DNA of 64,000 bases from the NCBI GenBank assembly GCA_021810105.1, contig JAJZJM010000001.1:124001-188000 (forward strand), in the 5' to 3' direction. The stretch comes from Microcaldota archaeon (GTDB lineage Archaea; Micrarchaeota; Micrarchaeia; Micrarchaeales; Micrarchaeaceae). Positions 8,537-17,487 of this stretch are shown here, one piece after another. Position 1 is the stretch's first letter. Every line of letters begins with the position of its first letter. The notes beneath the pieces were generated by a model. That model saw only the letters and a program-made list of their open reading frames with translations, did no database searches and had not been told where the DNA came from. The translations under genes were made by a program, and so were the position numbers.

Positions 8537-10525
8537 TCAACATTCCGCATGATATATGGTTATGTTGCCGTTAATAGTCTTGCTGTATGAATTATAAATT
8601 TCTGCGAACCTCTCATTATCGAAGGGCTGTCTTGAGGCGGAATTGCCGCCGAGCAAGTATATGTAGGAAACGTTGTATTCTTTTATGAGGGTGCAGTTTC
8701 CAGAATCTATTATGCCGGAATTAGCTGCGACAAGCCGCTGAAGCGGGATGCTCTGTATGCCAGTAACGTATACTTCTATCGAGACAAGAGTTTGCCTTGC
8801 AGCCAGCGATGGCACTACTGGGTTGAATGTGTCGTAGTTGCTTACTGCGAATATTGCATTCTGCGGGGTATTGTTGATTATGAATGCTGCAGACCTCATC
8901 TCAGCATTGCTTTCTGTTATCTGGACATTGTTTATGTTATCCGACCAGAAAACGAAGAGTATATTTATGCATATCAGGACTATCAGAGCTATTGCGATTA
9001 TCTTGCCGTATCCGGGTTTTTTCCACATGGCATAGAGAAGCTCAGATGTGAGTATGGAAAGAATGAGGAAGATGTACAGGAAGATTTCATTGGAGTCTGC
9101 AGGGTTTGCTGTTATGGCTATTATGTTTATAATCACCCAGAGCGCCAGGAACGGAATGAATAGGAGCCTCTCCTCTCTTCGCGCGTATATCAGGCCAAGA
9201 AAACATAGCACCACAGGTATGCCCGCCATCTCTACCCATAAGAAGATCACATTACCTATGCTGAAAAGAAACGTATTGAGAAGAGTGTGCGCGTGTATTA
9301 TGTAGCTGCCGTATATGTAATAGAACCAGTTTACAGACCTGTGCTGCGTGTCTATATATAGCAGCTCTGGAATGGATATTACTGCGGCAACCGCAACAGC
9401 TATTGCAGCCCTCGAGAGCGCCCTGAATTTCTTTCTGGCTGTTATAACAAAAAGCGCAAATGAGAAGAGCCCTATAACGAATACTGTAAAGAAGGTAAGC
9501 GGATGGATGAGGGGAAGCAGACCTATGCAGAGCCCTATGAATGCGGCCTCTTTTTTGCTTGGCTCTCTCTTTTCGAATGCAAATACATATAGCATGTATA
9601 TTATTGCCAAACCTATTGGAAGACCGAGTATGAAGTCCCTCTGCGCAATCAGCATTGTATTGATTATGGACACCCATGGCGTTATGAAATCTGTTGCAAC
9701 CCAGACCAGAGCATTTATTACAGATATTGCGCCGTGCCCGACAAGCGGAGGCGCGAGCAGGTGTATTGGACTGAATAGCTTTTCCAAAGTGCTCACAAAA
9801 GGATAATCAAGCATCTGTATGAATCCGACTCCGCCGAACCAGAATATTATCAATGAGAAGATCGTCTTCAGCTTGCTTTTTGTCACCCTATATGCAACAA
9901 GAAGCGAGAGAGCGATGAAAGAGAATACCATAATGCCTTCAGGTATCATGAGAGAGCCATTTAGACCAAGCCCGTATTTTAGCATAATCGCGTCAAAGAA
10001 ATCATACATGAAAGGAAATACATTTACAACCTTATACGAAAGGAAAAGCTTAGGGGGGAATTGGTTGTAGAGAACCGAATTCCCTAAGCTAATGTGAAAT
10101 ATATTATCCGAGCATCCAGGATTTTCGCAATAGAACACCCCATGGTAGTAGAATGCGGAAATTGCAAATATGGGCTCTATAACCACATAAAGCACTATCA
10201 GAAAAACTACAAGCATTGTGGGGATGCCGATTCCTTTGCCGATAATCTGCTTCTTCAGCAATTTCGTTGTGATTCGTTTTCTTGACCCCTGCAGCACCAA
10301 CAGTATGGCAAGAAGGAGGAGCATAATTCCAGCTATTCCAAGCATTGTTCCAGTAACATAACCGTTAAGATAATCCAGCAAAAACGATAATCCCGAGTAT
10401 GAAGCAATCCCTATGGGCATTCCTATTGAAAGTCTTAGCAGGAGGTTATCCGCAAATTCCATCCTTGATACAAGAGCAAAGCCGAATGCCAAGGAGCTTG
10501 CTAGTACAAATATGCCAAGAAGCAC
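8537..10525 (-). CDS. Large polytopic membrane protein, possible GT-C enzyme
   Basis: About 662 residues with a dozen or more predicted membrane segments followed by a short extracytoplasmic C-terminal part from about residue 545 (NNTPQNAIFAVSNYDTF and on). Long hydrophobic stretches and a single external loop holding CENPGCSDNIFHISLGNS (residues 132-149) recall GT-C glycosyltransferases and flippase-like proteins of archaeal glycosylation loci, but no diagnostic catalytic motif was recognised. The C-terminal NNTP(Q/K)NA segment resembles the start of the soluble domain in the AglB of this window (NNTPKNATV), a local similarity only. It overlaps or abuts the GT2 gene downstream, suggesting joint function in glycan assembly. 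Function not established. Confidence 0.7.
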   Translation of the reverse strand: MLLGIFVLASSLAFGFALVSRMEFADNLLLRLSIGMPIGIASYSGLSFLLDYLNGYVTGTMLGIAGIMLLLLAILLVLQGSRKRITTKLLKKQIIGKGIGIPTMLVVFLIVLYVVIEPIFAISAFYYHGVFYCENPGCSDNIFHISLGNSVLYNQFPPKLFLSYKVVNVFPFMYDFFDAIMLKYGLGLNGSLMIPEGIMVFSFIALSLLVAYRVTKSKLKTIFSLIIFWFGGVGFIQMLDYPFVSTLEKLFSPIHLLAPPLVGHGAISVINALVWVATDFITPWVSIINTMLIAQRDFILGLPIGLAIIYMLYVFAFEKREPSKKEAAFIGLCIGLLPLIHPLTFFTVFVIGLFSFALFVITARKKFRALSRAAIAVAVAAVISIPELLYIDTQHRSVNWFYYIYGSYIIHAHTLLNTFLFSIGNVIFLWVEMAGIPVVLCFLGLIYARREERLLFIPFLALWVIINIIAITANPADSNEIFLYIFLILSILTSELLYAMWKKPGYGKIIAIALIVLICINILFVFWSDNINNVQITESNAEMRSAAFIINNTPQNAIFAVSNYDTFNPVVPSLAARQTLVSIEVYVTGIQSIPLQRLVAANSGIIDSGNCTLIKEYNVSYIYLLGGNSASRQPFDNERFAEIYNSYSKTINGNITIYHAEC

Positions 10526-10680
10526 TCAATTACCCAATGCCAGTTACACCAAAAGCATGCTGAGGCATCTATGGTATACTCAACCCAAATTTATAATAAT
10601 GAATATATTTGCCGGAGAGATTGCATGTGGATAGAATACATTCCGGCAGATGAAGCACAAATATAGAAAGCAGTTTCGGC

Positions 10681-10742
10681 CTGGAGTTTCATTTTCTTGT
10701 AAGCCAGATTACTGGAGTTTCATTTCTTTGTAAGCCAGATTA
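10681..10742. repeat. 31-bp tandem duplication at a gene 3' end
   Basis: Two adjacent 31-base copies (10681-10711 and 10712-10742) start CTGGAGTTTCATTT and end TAAGCCAGATTA. They differ only in the order of a T/C run. The second copy contains the last codons and stop of the surface protein gene at 10720-11367; the first is a downstream spare copy. A recent slippage or unequal exchange is the simplest origin. Confidence 0.9.
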
Positions 10743-11367
10743 CAATTATTAGTATTATGATTATGACCAGTATCGCTATTGCAGCTATCATTAGATAGGT
10801 GTTGTTTGGCGAGCCTGCTGTAGATGTTGGTGATGTTGTGTATGCCACTGTGGTGGGCGGAGTAGGCTGTTTGGAAACGGTTGTTGTTGGAGTATTTGAT
10901 GTGCTGTTTGAAGATACAGTTGTTGTTGCAATTGTGGTAGTTACAGGGGCTCCAAGCACTGTAAGCGAAACAGTCCCGCGAGGATGCCCGTTTAGATTGT
11001 CAGAGCACCCTGGAGATAATCCAACGGAATAATTTGTTCCCGGGGGTGTATTTTTACCTGCAATTATTGTAAGCGTTCCATTGAATGGTGGAGTTCCTGA
11101 ATCCGGATATATGGAAGCGGATATGTTTAGAGACTGTAGATAATTATTATTCGGTATGAACAGGCAAGTATTTCCTGCGGATCCGTTTATTAGAATAATT
11201 TTAAATGAGACAGTTCCTGTAGCACCCTGATTGAGTGTCAGATTTGTTGGATTTATTGATGGTACAGCAGTTCCTATGTTTTGCGCAAATGAAACCCCGG
11301 TTATAAGGAATGAGAGAATAAGAGCTGCAAGTATCGGCATTCTTGCGTATCCAATTTTGAACATCAA
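10720..11367 (-). CDS. Secreted, C-terminally anchored surface protein with Thr-rich stalk
   Basis: About 215 residues. A signal peptide (roughly 1-28, ending ITGVSFA) is followed by an immunoglobulin-like segment with sequons such as NLT and NGT. A Thr/Ser/Pro-rich stalk occupies about 140-185 (TTTIATTTVSSNSTSN and similar). A membrane helix YLMIAAIAILVIIIILIIV with a basic tail WLTKK ends the chain. This is a cell-surface anchored topology. The domain SINPTNLTLNQGATGTVSF resembles small beta-sandwich modules of archaeal surface proteins, but no named family was recognised. It sits among glycosylation genes and is a plausible target of AglB. The last codons are duplicated just downstream. 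Confidence 0.72.
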   Translation of the reverse strand: MMFKIGYARMPILAALILSFLITGVSFAQNIGTAVPSINPTNLTLNQGATGTVSFKIILINGSAGNTCLFIPNNNYLQSLNISASIYPDSGTPPFNGTLTIIAGKNTPPGTNYSVGLSPGCSDNLNGHPRGTVSLTVLGAPVTTTIATTTVSSNSTSNTPTTTVSKQPTPPTTVAYTTSPTSTAGSPNNTYLMIAAIAILVIIIILIIVIWLTKK

Positions 11368-11550
11368 AGCACATTTAATTATTCTATAATAGTATTTAAT
11401 AAGTTTACTGCATCTGCGATAGCGCTAAATGCGCATTCTGCGTACAGGCGTCAGCTTATCATACTCTTCAATGCTGCATTACTTTCTCCTCGAAACGTTA
11501 AAGAACTTTTGCAATAATAGCTCTATGGTTTGGCATTATTTGGTGTTGCT

Positions 11551-12279
11551 TTGGCTAAGAGGTTTTCAATCATACTTGCAGCATTGGATGAAGATAGGAA
11601 CGTCAAGGTCATGCTAGAGAAGATTGGCGGACTGTTTCAGAAAGGCAGGCTGCCGGGATTATGCGAGATACTTGTAATTAATGGCAATAAGAGCGAAAAG
11701 ACAATGCGGATCGTGGATGCGGCCTCTAGAAAGTCAAAAGGCTATAAGATACGCCTTCTTTTTCAGAAAGTGTCGCCAGGATTGGTGCCAGCCCAGCTTG
11801 AAGGAGTAAAAAGGGCTGGCTCGGACATATTGGTTATAATGGACTGCGACCTCCAGCACCCCCCAGAAGACATATCAAGGCTTATTGCGGAAAAAGAGAG
11901 AGGATATGATTTGGCAGTCGCCAGCCGCAGGTTAGGGTATGAGGGAGACAAGCGAGCCTTTAGCAGAACAGTCATAAGCAAAGTTGCGCGCAGGCTTGCA
12001 TATGCTTATGTGAAAAGGTCGAGGAAGCTTGCGGACCCTCTCTCGGGTTTTTTTGCAGTAGACAGGAAATACCTGGCAGGGCTTGAAGAGCGGCCGAACC
12101 TGTACAAGCTTTTGCTCTATCTGATTGCTGCGAATCCCGGCATAACAGTCTCGGAGATAGATTTCCGCTTCAGGCAGAGGCTTTATGGAAGTTCAAAGAT
12201 TATAAGCGCATCTTTGAGATTCATACGGAACTATATGTCAGAGCTCAGGTATTATAGAGAGATAGAAAGGAGGGGCTAG
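11551..12279 (+). CDS. Glycosyltransferase family 2, Dpm1-like
   Basis: About 242 residues. It shows the Dpm1-type signature MDCDLQHPPED near residue 95 and LADPLSGFFAVDR near residue 160, as in polyprenyl-phosphate mannose/hexose synthases. It has no C-terminal membrane helices and ends in RYYREIERRG, so it would act at the membrane surface. The N-terminus AKRFSIILAALDEDRNV replaces the usual VVIPTYNE with ILAALDE, and the acidic residues remain. TTG 11551 follows a GGTG site by six bases and gives the shortest sensible protein; TTG 11530 is an alternative. Likely makes a lipid-phosphate sugar donor for the GT-C enzymes nearby. The sugar is inferred only by family. Confidence 0.82.
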   Translation: MAKRFSIILAALDEDRNVKVMLEKIGGLFQKGRLPGLCEILVINGNKSEKTMRIVDAASRKSKGYKIRLLFQKVSPGLVPAQLEGVKRAGSDILVIMDCDLQHPPEDISRLIAEKERGYDLAVASRRLGYEGDKRAFSRTVISKVARRLAYAYVKRSRKLADPLSGFFAVDRKYLAGLEERPNLYKLLLYLIAANPGITVSEIDFRFRQRLYGSSKIISASLRFIRNYMSELRYYREIERRG

Positions 12280-12348
12280 GCTTTCGGATCTATTTTTGCA
12301 TAATTCGCGCTTTTAGGAAAACATAGAAACTTTAGCATCGAAGGTTTG

Positions 12349-14037
12349 TCATGAGCTTTTTCTGTGTTTTGAGCTGTGATGTTTTTTCTTTCCCCCTTTA
12401 CTGAAGAATAGCCAAACTGTGAAAAGAACTACGGCAGCAGTGTAAGTTATGAAAGCCGCAGCCTTCAGCCTTGCGGGATTCTGCACGGGCTGGCCCTGCT
12501 TTGCAGTAATTGTTGTGGTTATTGTTGTGCTCTGCTCCGGGACTGTGGTTACAGCATTGCTTTGGGTGGCATTTGGCTGATTTGCCCAGTTGCTTATGCT
12601 TGAATTCTGCATTGACGAGTACTTTTGATATCCAATCACTTTGGTGCGATTCAGGATTATCTTGGAATTGCTTCCTGCGAATGCGGTATCGGACGCATTG
12701 TTTGCCGTAAGGGTGCTGTTGAGTATATCAATTGAGGAATGATAGCCGCTCACCGCATTGCCATAGATCCTGCAGTTCTCCAGTGTTATATTTTCTGCGG
12801 ACCTGACTATTATGCTTGAGTTTGTGGAGTTTATCTCGCCACCCCTGCAGTCTATGATGACATTGCTAGATGCTATTGTAAGCGCATTCTGGCACGTTCT
12901 GTTAGAAGCGTAATATATGTTGAGCTTTGTCAGGGAATTGTAGGCCATTGAATAATAGCCTGGCATTTGTATAGGTAGCTGGCCTTGAGTGCAGAAAGCC
13001 AGCCCCACGGCATAATTGAGAGTCGTGGAATTCGACTGCTCGAATCCGTTCAGGTATGTAGATCTTAGCTCTCCTATGAATTGGTATATTCCGGGTTTCT
13101 GCACGCCAGCATTATATGAAAGCTTTCCAAAAGTAAAGTTCTGGAGCTGTTCTGCTATGCTTATGTTTGGGCTGAACTGGTATCCCTTGAATATTATTGC
13201 AAGCACATTTCTTTGTCCGCTGTAGTCCACAGTGGTGAAATTCCAGTATACGTCAGTGTTATCCGGAAGCTGGATGTTGGCCATATAATCCGGCTTTAGG
13301 AACATCGGGGTGAAATTCATGTTTCCTGTGACGTTGAGCCTCGCATACGATAGTATGTCGTATCCCCAGTCGGGGCAGATGAACCAGTATGGATTGAAAC
13401 TTTTTTTGCCATTCTCAGATACCTCTTCAGTCTCTACTGGAAATGAGATTTTGCCAGATGAATTTGAGGGCATGTTAACCCCGAACCTTGGCAGCTGATA
13501 GTTGTGCGACGCAGCTATGCTGTTTACCTGGCTCAGCGTCAGTTCTTGGTTGTTGAATCTGTCTATGCTAAAGTTTGCGAGCAAATAAGGGCTTGTCGCA
13601 GCAAAATACTCCGGCACAAGAACGCCGAATGCGTTTTTCGGAATAAATGTAAGGAAATATCCTATTGCCAGGTTTGAAGTATTATCGGTAAAATTCATAG
13701 TGTAATTTCCATATGGACTTATCAGATTGTTCTGCGCATCGTGCATGCTTGTGATTATAGCACTGCTGAACGTGCAGTTGATTATGCTGTTGTTGTAGCT
13801 GTAATTTCCGAATCTCACTGCAGCTATGCTCTGGGTTAATCCTGGTCCGCAAACTAGCTTATTATTGTAAGAGCTGTTGGAAAACAGAATCCTGTAGGAT
13901 GTGCAAGCTCCATTAAGGTACTGCGTGGAGTTGCTTCCATTTATAATAGAATTGCACTGCTGAGTTGTAGACGCATGCAGCAAACCGAAAAACGCAACGA
14001 AGATGAGCGTTGCAATTGATAGCGATTGTATTTTCAT
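12349..14037 (-). CDS. Large secreted surface glycoprotein candidate with C-terminal anchor
   Basis: About 562 residues. A signal peptide (about 1-23, IATLIFVAFFGLLHAS) is followed by a long Asn/Ser/Thr-rich ectodomain with dozens of N-X-S/T sequons. Residues about 385-470 look like short beta-helix repeats (VIIDCRGGEINSTNSS, ENITLENCRIYGNAVSG), a pattern known from right-handed parallel beta-helix surface proteins. A Thr-rich spacer precedes a terminal helix near 525-545 and a basic His/Lys tail. It begins immediately after the stop of the PMT-like gene (TAAATG), so the two are probably co-transcribed. A likely substrate of the N-glycosylation system. No specific family recognised. Confidence 0.75.
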   Translation of the reverse strand: MKIQSLSIATLIFVAFFGLLHASTTQQCNSIINGSNSTQYLNGACTSYRILFSNSSYNNKLVCGPGLTQSIAAVRFGNYSYNNSIINCTFSSAIITSMHDAQNNLISPYGNYTMNFTDNTSNLAIGYFLTFIPKNAFGVLVPEYFAATSPYLLANFSIDRFNNQELTLSQVNSIAASHNYQLPRFGVNMPSNSSGKISFPVETEEVSENGKKSFNPYWFICPDWGYDILSYARLNVTGNMNFTPMFLKPDYMANIQLPDNTDVYWNFTTVDYSGQRNVLAIIFKGYQFSPNISIAEQLQNFTFGKLSYNAGVQKPGIYQFIGELRSTYLNGFEQSNSTTLNYAVGLAFCTQGQLPIQMPGYYSMAYNSLTKLNIYYASNRTCQNALTIASSNVIIDCRGGEINSTNSSIIVRSAENITLENCRIYGNAVSGYHSSIDILNSTLTANNASDTAFAGSNSKIILNRTKVIGYQKYSSMQNSSISNWANQPNATQSNAVTTVPEQSTTITTTITAKQGQPVQNPARLKAAAFITYTAAVVLFTVWLFFSKGGKKKHHSSKHRKSS

Positions 14038-15681
14038 TTATGCACCCTGAACAACGTGATAAACATTTGTCGGTATGAAAGTCTGGTCTCCTATCTCTCC
14101 TTGGATCACATATGAGGGTATGCCAGTGACAGGACTTACATTGAAAACGTCGATAAAGTCGCTGCAGGGCGGCTTTCCGCTCCATACAACATATACGCCA
14201 TTAGGATAGTATGTGCAGTTCTGATTTGCATATATAGATACGACTCTTGGATCTGAAGGATATCCGTCTTCAGTTGGTATATATGCTCCGTAGAATGAGA
14301 CTCCTCCGTTAGGGCTTATCGCCTCTATGTATACTGTTGCATTGTCAAGCACATAAGGCCTTATGAAGTTGGAGACCTGTAGAGATATGCTTTCAGGGAA
14401 GTGCTGCCATTCATACCAGAAATTCGATATCTGGTAGTTGTTGGCATACAGAAGCATGATTATCAATGCCAAAGCTATTGCGCCGGGCACGAGAAGCCGC
14501 ATTTTTTTAGGAGTTATCAGCTTTGATAAACCTATTCCTATTATTGCGCAGAGGGGTATGCTTAGCAGCATCATAAACCTGTGCAGCCTGTATGCCAAAA
14601 GGTATGTTATGCCAGGATGTGCAAGGCTGATGCCCACGTGCATTGGGCCGAATTCAAGGAATAGCCATATAAAAGCGAACCAGTATATGAAGAAATATGA
14701 GCGCCTATCGAAGAGCAAAAGCAGAATGATTATCGGCGTCAATAGATAGAAGTAAAGCCCGTATGAAGAGGTGTTTATAGGGTTGAATATTGTTGCCCAT
14801 ATGGATTCGAGCCCGGCTATGGTCGGGTTTCTTATCAGGGCGCTGACTATTCCATACTGGTACATTCCGTTTATGTAAAATGAGAGATTTGTATTTGTCG
14901 TAGGTATTGTTGATATTCCATTGACTGTAGTGCCAACTGCGCTGTAAAAATTCAGGTTGTCTGTTATGATAAAGAATGGTGTGCCGCTTATCAGGTAGCT
15001 TAATGCAAATGTTACAAGGAATGCTAGTGCTATGCCCTCTATGAAGAATAGTGTGGTTTTGCTTATGGTTATCTTCTTCCTCAGCAGCTCTATTATCGCG
15101 TAGGAAAGAAGAAAAAGTATGGCCACACCTCCTTCGTAGCTTATCTCCCATGCGATAACAAGAAGCGCTCCTGATGCTAGATACTGCCACCTGTTATTGC
15201 TCCTCTCTGCATAGAGAAATAGCAGCACAGCTATGGAGGATATGAACATCAGCGATATGTCTTCGCCGGTATTCAGCGCATATTTTGTCAGAAGAGGATA
15301 TATGCTGACCAACAGCGCAGATATGAGCGCTGCCTTTTCGCTGTAGAAGAGCTTTACTGCCAGATACGCAACAAGTATGGCACCCAGATATGAGATTATG
15401 TTCCATAATGTCGACGATATTACGGATATTCCGAAGAGCTCGTACATCAAAGCTATAGGCAAGAAAGACATCGGCCTTGCTGTGAATATGTATCCCGGAA
15501 TGAGCCTGTATTGGCCGTGTATTGTTGCGCTTGCCAGATATATGTAATTTGGGTCATCACCATATTGCGAGGCGCCCTCGGCATGAGTGAAAGCGAATGC
15601 TGCAGCGTTTGCGATTATTATCGCAAGTATGGCTATCTCTATGTATTTTTTCTGCGCTGCTGACAACCCTCTTCCATGCAT
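14038..15681 (-). CDS. GT-C membrane glycosyltransferase, PMT/ArnT-like
   Basis: About 547 residues with 11-13 membrane segments and a C-terminal external domain from about 430. The first external loop holds YGDDPNYIYLA near residue 40, the acidic DD motif expected of PMT_2/ArnT-type enzymes, followed by ARPMSFLP, in the position where ArnT-like enzymes carry a conserved basic residue. Such enzymes use a polyprenyl-phosphate sugar and work on the outer membrane face. Upstream is the second carbamoyltransferase and directly downstream is the large surface protein. The donor may be supplied by the GT2 enzymes in this locus. The acceptor (glycan or protein) cannot be inferred. Confidence 0.78.
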   Translation of the reverse strand: MHGRGLSAAQKKYIEIAILAIIIANAAAFAFTHAEGASQYGDDPNYIYLASATIHGQYRLIPGYIFTARPMSFLPIALMYELFGISVISSTLWNIISYLGAILVAYLAVKLFYSEKAALISALLVSIYPLLTKYALNTGEDISLMFISSIAVLLFLYAERSNNRWQYLASGALLVIAWEISYEGGVAILFLLSYAIIELLRKKITISKTTLFFIEGIALAFLVTFALSYLISGTPFFIITDNLNFYSAVGTTVNGISTIPTTNTNLSFYINGMYQYGIVSALIRNPTIAGLESIWATIFNPINTSSYGLYFYLLTPIIILLLLFDRRSYFFIYWFAFIWLFLEFGPMHVGISLAHPGITYLLAYRLHRFMMLLSIPLCAIIGIGLSKLITPKKMRLLVPGAIALALIIMLLYANNYQISNFWYEWQHFPESISLQVSNFIRPYVLDNATVYIEAISPNGGVSFYGAYIPTEDGYPSDPRVVSIYANQNCTYYPNGVYVVWSGKPPCSDFIDVFNVSPVTGIPSYVIQGEIGDQTFIPTNVYHVVQGA

Positions 15682-15711
15682 ACGACCACTATCTAATGCT
15701 TGACTGCATTT

Positions 15712-17439
15712 TTATCGCTTTCTTTTCTCAACTAGGAAGTTGCCTATTGCAAGATACCTGGCGCCCGTGTTCATGAGCGTCCAGATTGCATCCTCCGGAG
15801 TCCTAACTATCGGAAATCCGTGCTTATTAAAGCTGGTGTTAAGTAGTGCTCCAATGCCTGTCTTCTTTCTGATCCTTTCAAGCAGCCTTCTGTATAGCTG
15901 GTTCTCGTTTCCAAGAATCTGCGGCCTTGTCGTCATGTCTATGTGTGATGCTGCGGAAATTTCGCCGAACCTTTCCGGCCTTACCCTGTAGCCTATAGTC
16001 ATGAACCTGCTCTTTCTTGGGTACGGGTCAAGAAGTTTATCCGCATCCTCTTCCAGTATCGTGCTGGCAAACGGCTGGTAGTACGGCCTTTTTTTTATTA
16101 TTATGTTTATCTCGTCCCTGTTCTTTTGGTTGTTTGGCATTGCAAGCACGCTCCTGTTGCCTAGCGCCCTGGGGCCGAGCTCCATCCTTCCCTGGAACCA
16201 TAAAACGATCTTGTTCTCTTCTGCAAGCATCTCTGCGCACCTGCCGGAGATGTCCTTCTCCTCTTGATAAACTATTGCCCCCTCCTTCTTGTGCCTCTGC
16301 AACGCGTTCTCTATTTCGCTTGAGGAATATTCTGGGCCGTAATATATGCCCTCTACCTGCCTGGCATTAAACTTTCCATTTTGGACGTAATCAGCATAGT
16401 ATGCGGCTCCCAACGCAAGGCCGCCATCTCCCATCTGAGGTGCAACAAAAAAGTCCTTCACTTCGTGCAGCTCGTTTATAAGCATGTTCACTATTATGTT
16501 TGAGAATACGCCTCCAGCTACAGCAATCCTTCTTATTCCAGTCTCTTTTATATACTGCTTCACTATCTTTAGCACCTGCTCCTCTAGATGCCTCTGAACA
16601 GCGTATGCAAAAGCCTCCCTGTTATACCTCCATAGTATCTTGTCCCTGAGATGCTCTGCAAGCAGGAATTCGTACTTTATGCCAGAGTCGCTAACAAGCT
16701 GCCGCTTTTTCTCGTCGTACCTGGAGAATCTGCCAAGCTCCTTTATTTCCGAGGGATATGAATACGCAGCCAGGCTCATGAGTTTACCTTCATCCTCGCT
16801 GTAACGCATGTCGCATGCAAGTGTTGCAGCGCCGAAGAGAGCTCCAATACTGCACGATGCCCTAAACTCGTTTATCCGGTTGAGCTCTCCATTGTCCCCT
16901 ATGCTAATGCTGCCGCTCACGCCGTCCCCGCCTCCGTCCAGAGTGATCACTAGCGCCTCCTTGAATCCTGATGCATAATAAGCGGAAGATGCGTGCGCCA
17001 GGTGATGCTCTACGAATACAGGTTTTTGCTTTATCCCCATCCTGCGCAGCCTTGCTCCTATTGTTGCATTTCCTACTGCAATGCCAGCGGCCTTCCAGAC
17101 TGCCCTAGGCCTTTGATCCTGTATCGTCTTGAATAGCGCATTTGTGATGTGCATTCTGAATCTTGTTGGCTTCTTGCCTTCCTTTCTCCAGAGCCTAAGC
17201 CTCTCCTCCTCTATTTTTGGAAATATCCTTGTGAAGATTACGCTGCCGCCTATCCACGGAATCGCAACTCCGGATATCTCTTCCCCAGACTCCATAAGGT
17301 ATTTTATAGAATGCTCGGGAAAACCTACGTCGTTCTTCCTCTTTGTGAACCTCTCCTCGTTTACAGCTGAGGCTACGCTGCCATAAGATACAAGCCCTGC
17401 GCCAGCGTCGTGCGCGTTGTGGACTCCGAGAATGGCCAT
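15712..17439 (-). CDS. Carbamoyltransferase, NodU/TobZ/CmcH family (copy 2)
   Basis: About 575 residues. It starts MAILGVHNAHDAGAG, with NEERFTKRKND and then EHHLAHASSAYYASGF near residue 140 and LDGGGDGVSGS. The C-terminal domain has GRMELGPRALGNRSVLA near residue 410 and ends GALLNTSFNKHGFPIV. It shares family motifs with the copy at 2379-4169 but differs throughout, so it is an old paralogue or a separate acquisition rather than a recent duplication. It could modify a different hydroxyl or sugar. Spacing of 30 bp to the PMT-like gene suggests one transcript running into the surface-protein gene. Confidence 0.9.
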   Translation of the reverse strand: MAILGVHNAHDAGAGLVSYGSVASAVNEERFTKRKNDVGFPEHSIKYLMESGEEISGVAIPWIGGSVIFTRIFPKIEEERLRLWRKEGKKPTRFRMHITNALFKTIQDQRPRAVWKAAGIAVGNATIGARLRRMGIKQKPVFVEHHLAHASSAYYASGFKEALVITLDGGGDGVSGSISIGDNGELNRINEFRASCSIGALFGAATLACDMRYSEDEGKLMSLAAYSYPSEIKELGRFSRYDEKKRQLVSDSGIKYEFLLAEHLRDKILWRYNREAFAYAVQRHLEEQVLKIVKQYIKETGIRRIAVAGGVFSNIIVNMLINELHEVKDFFVAPQMGDGGLALGAAYYADYVQNGKFNARQVEGIYYGPEYSSSEIENALQRHKKEGAIVYQEEKDISGRCAEMLAEENKIVLWFQGRMELGPRALGNRSVLAMPNNQKNRDEINIIIKKRPYYQPFASTILEEDADKLLDPYPRKSRFMTIGYRVRPERFGEISAASHIDMTTRPQILGNENQLYRRLLERIRKKTGIGALLNTSFNKHGFPIVRTPEDAIWTLMNTGARYLAIGNFLVEKRKR

Positions 17440-17487
17440 TCAATCGATACTATTTATCGCAACTGTTTTAAAAAGATGCAGAAAAAT

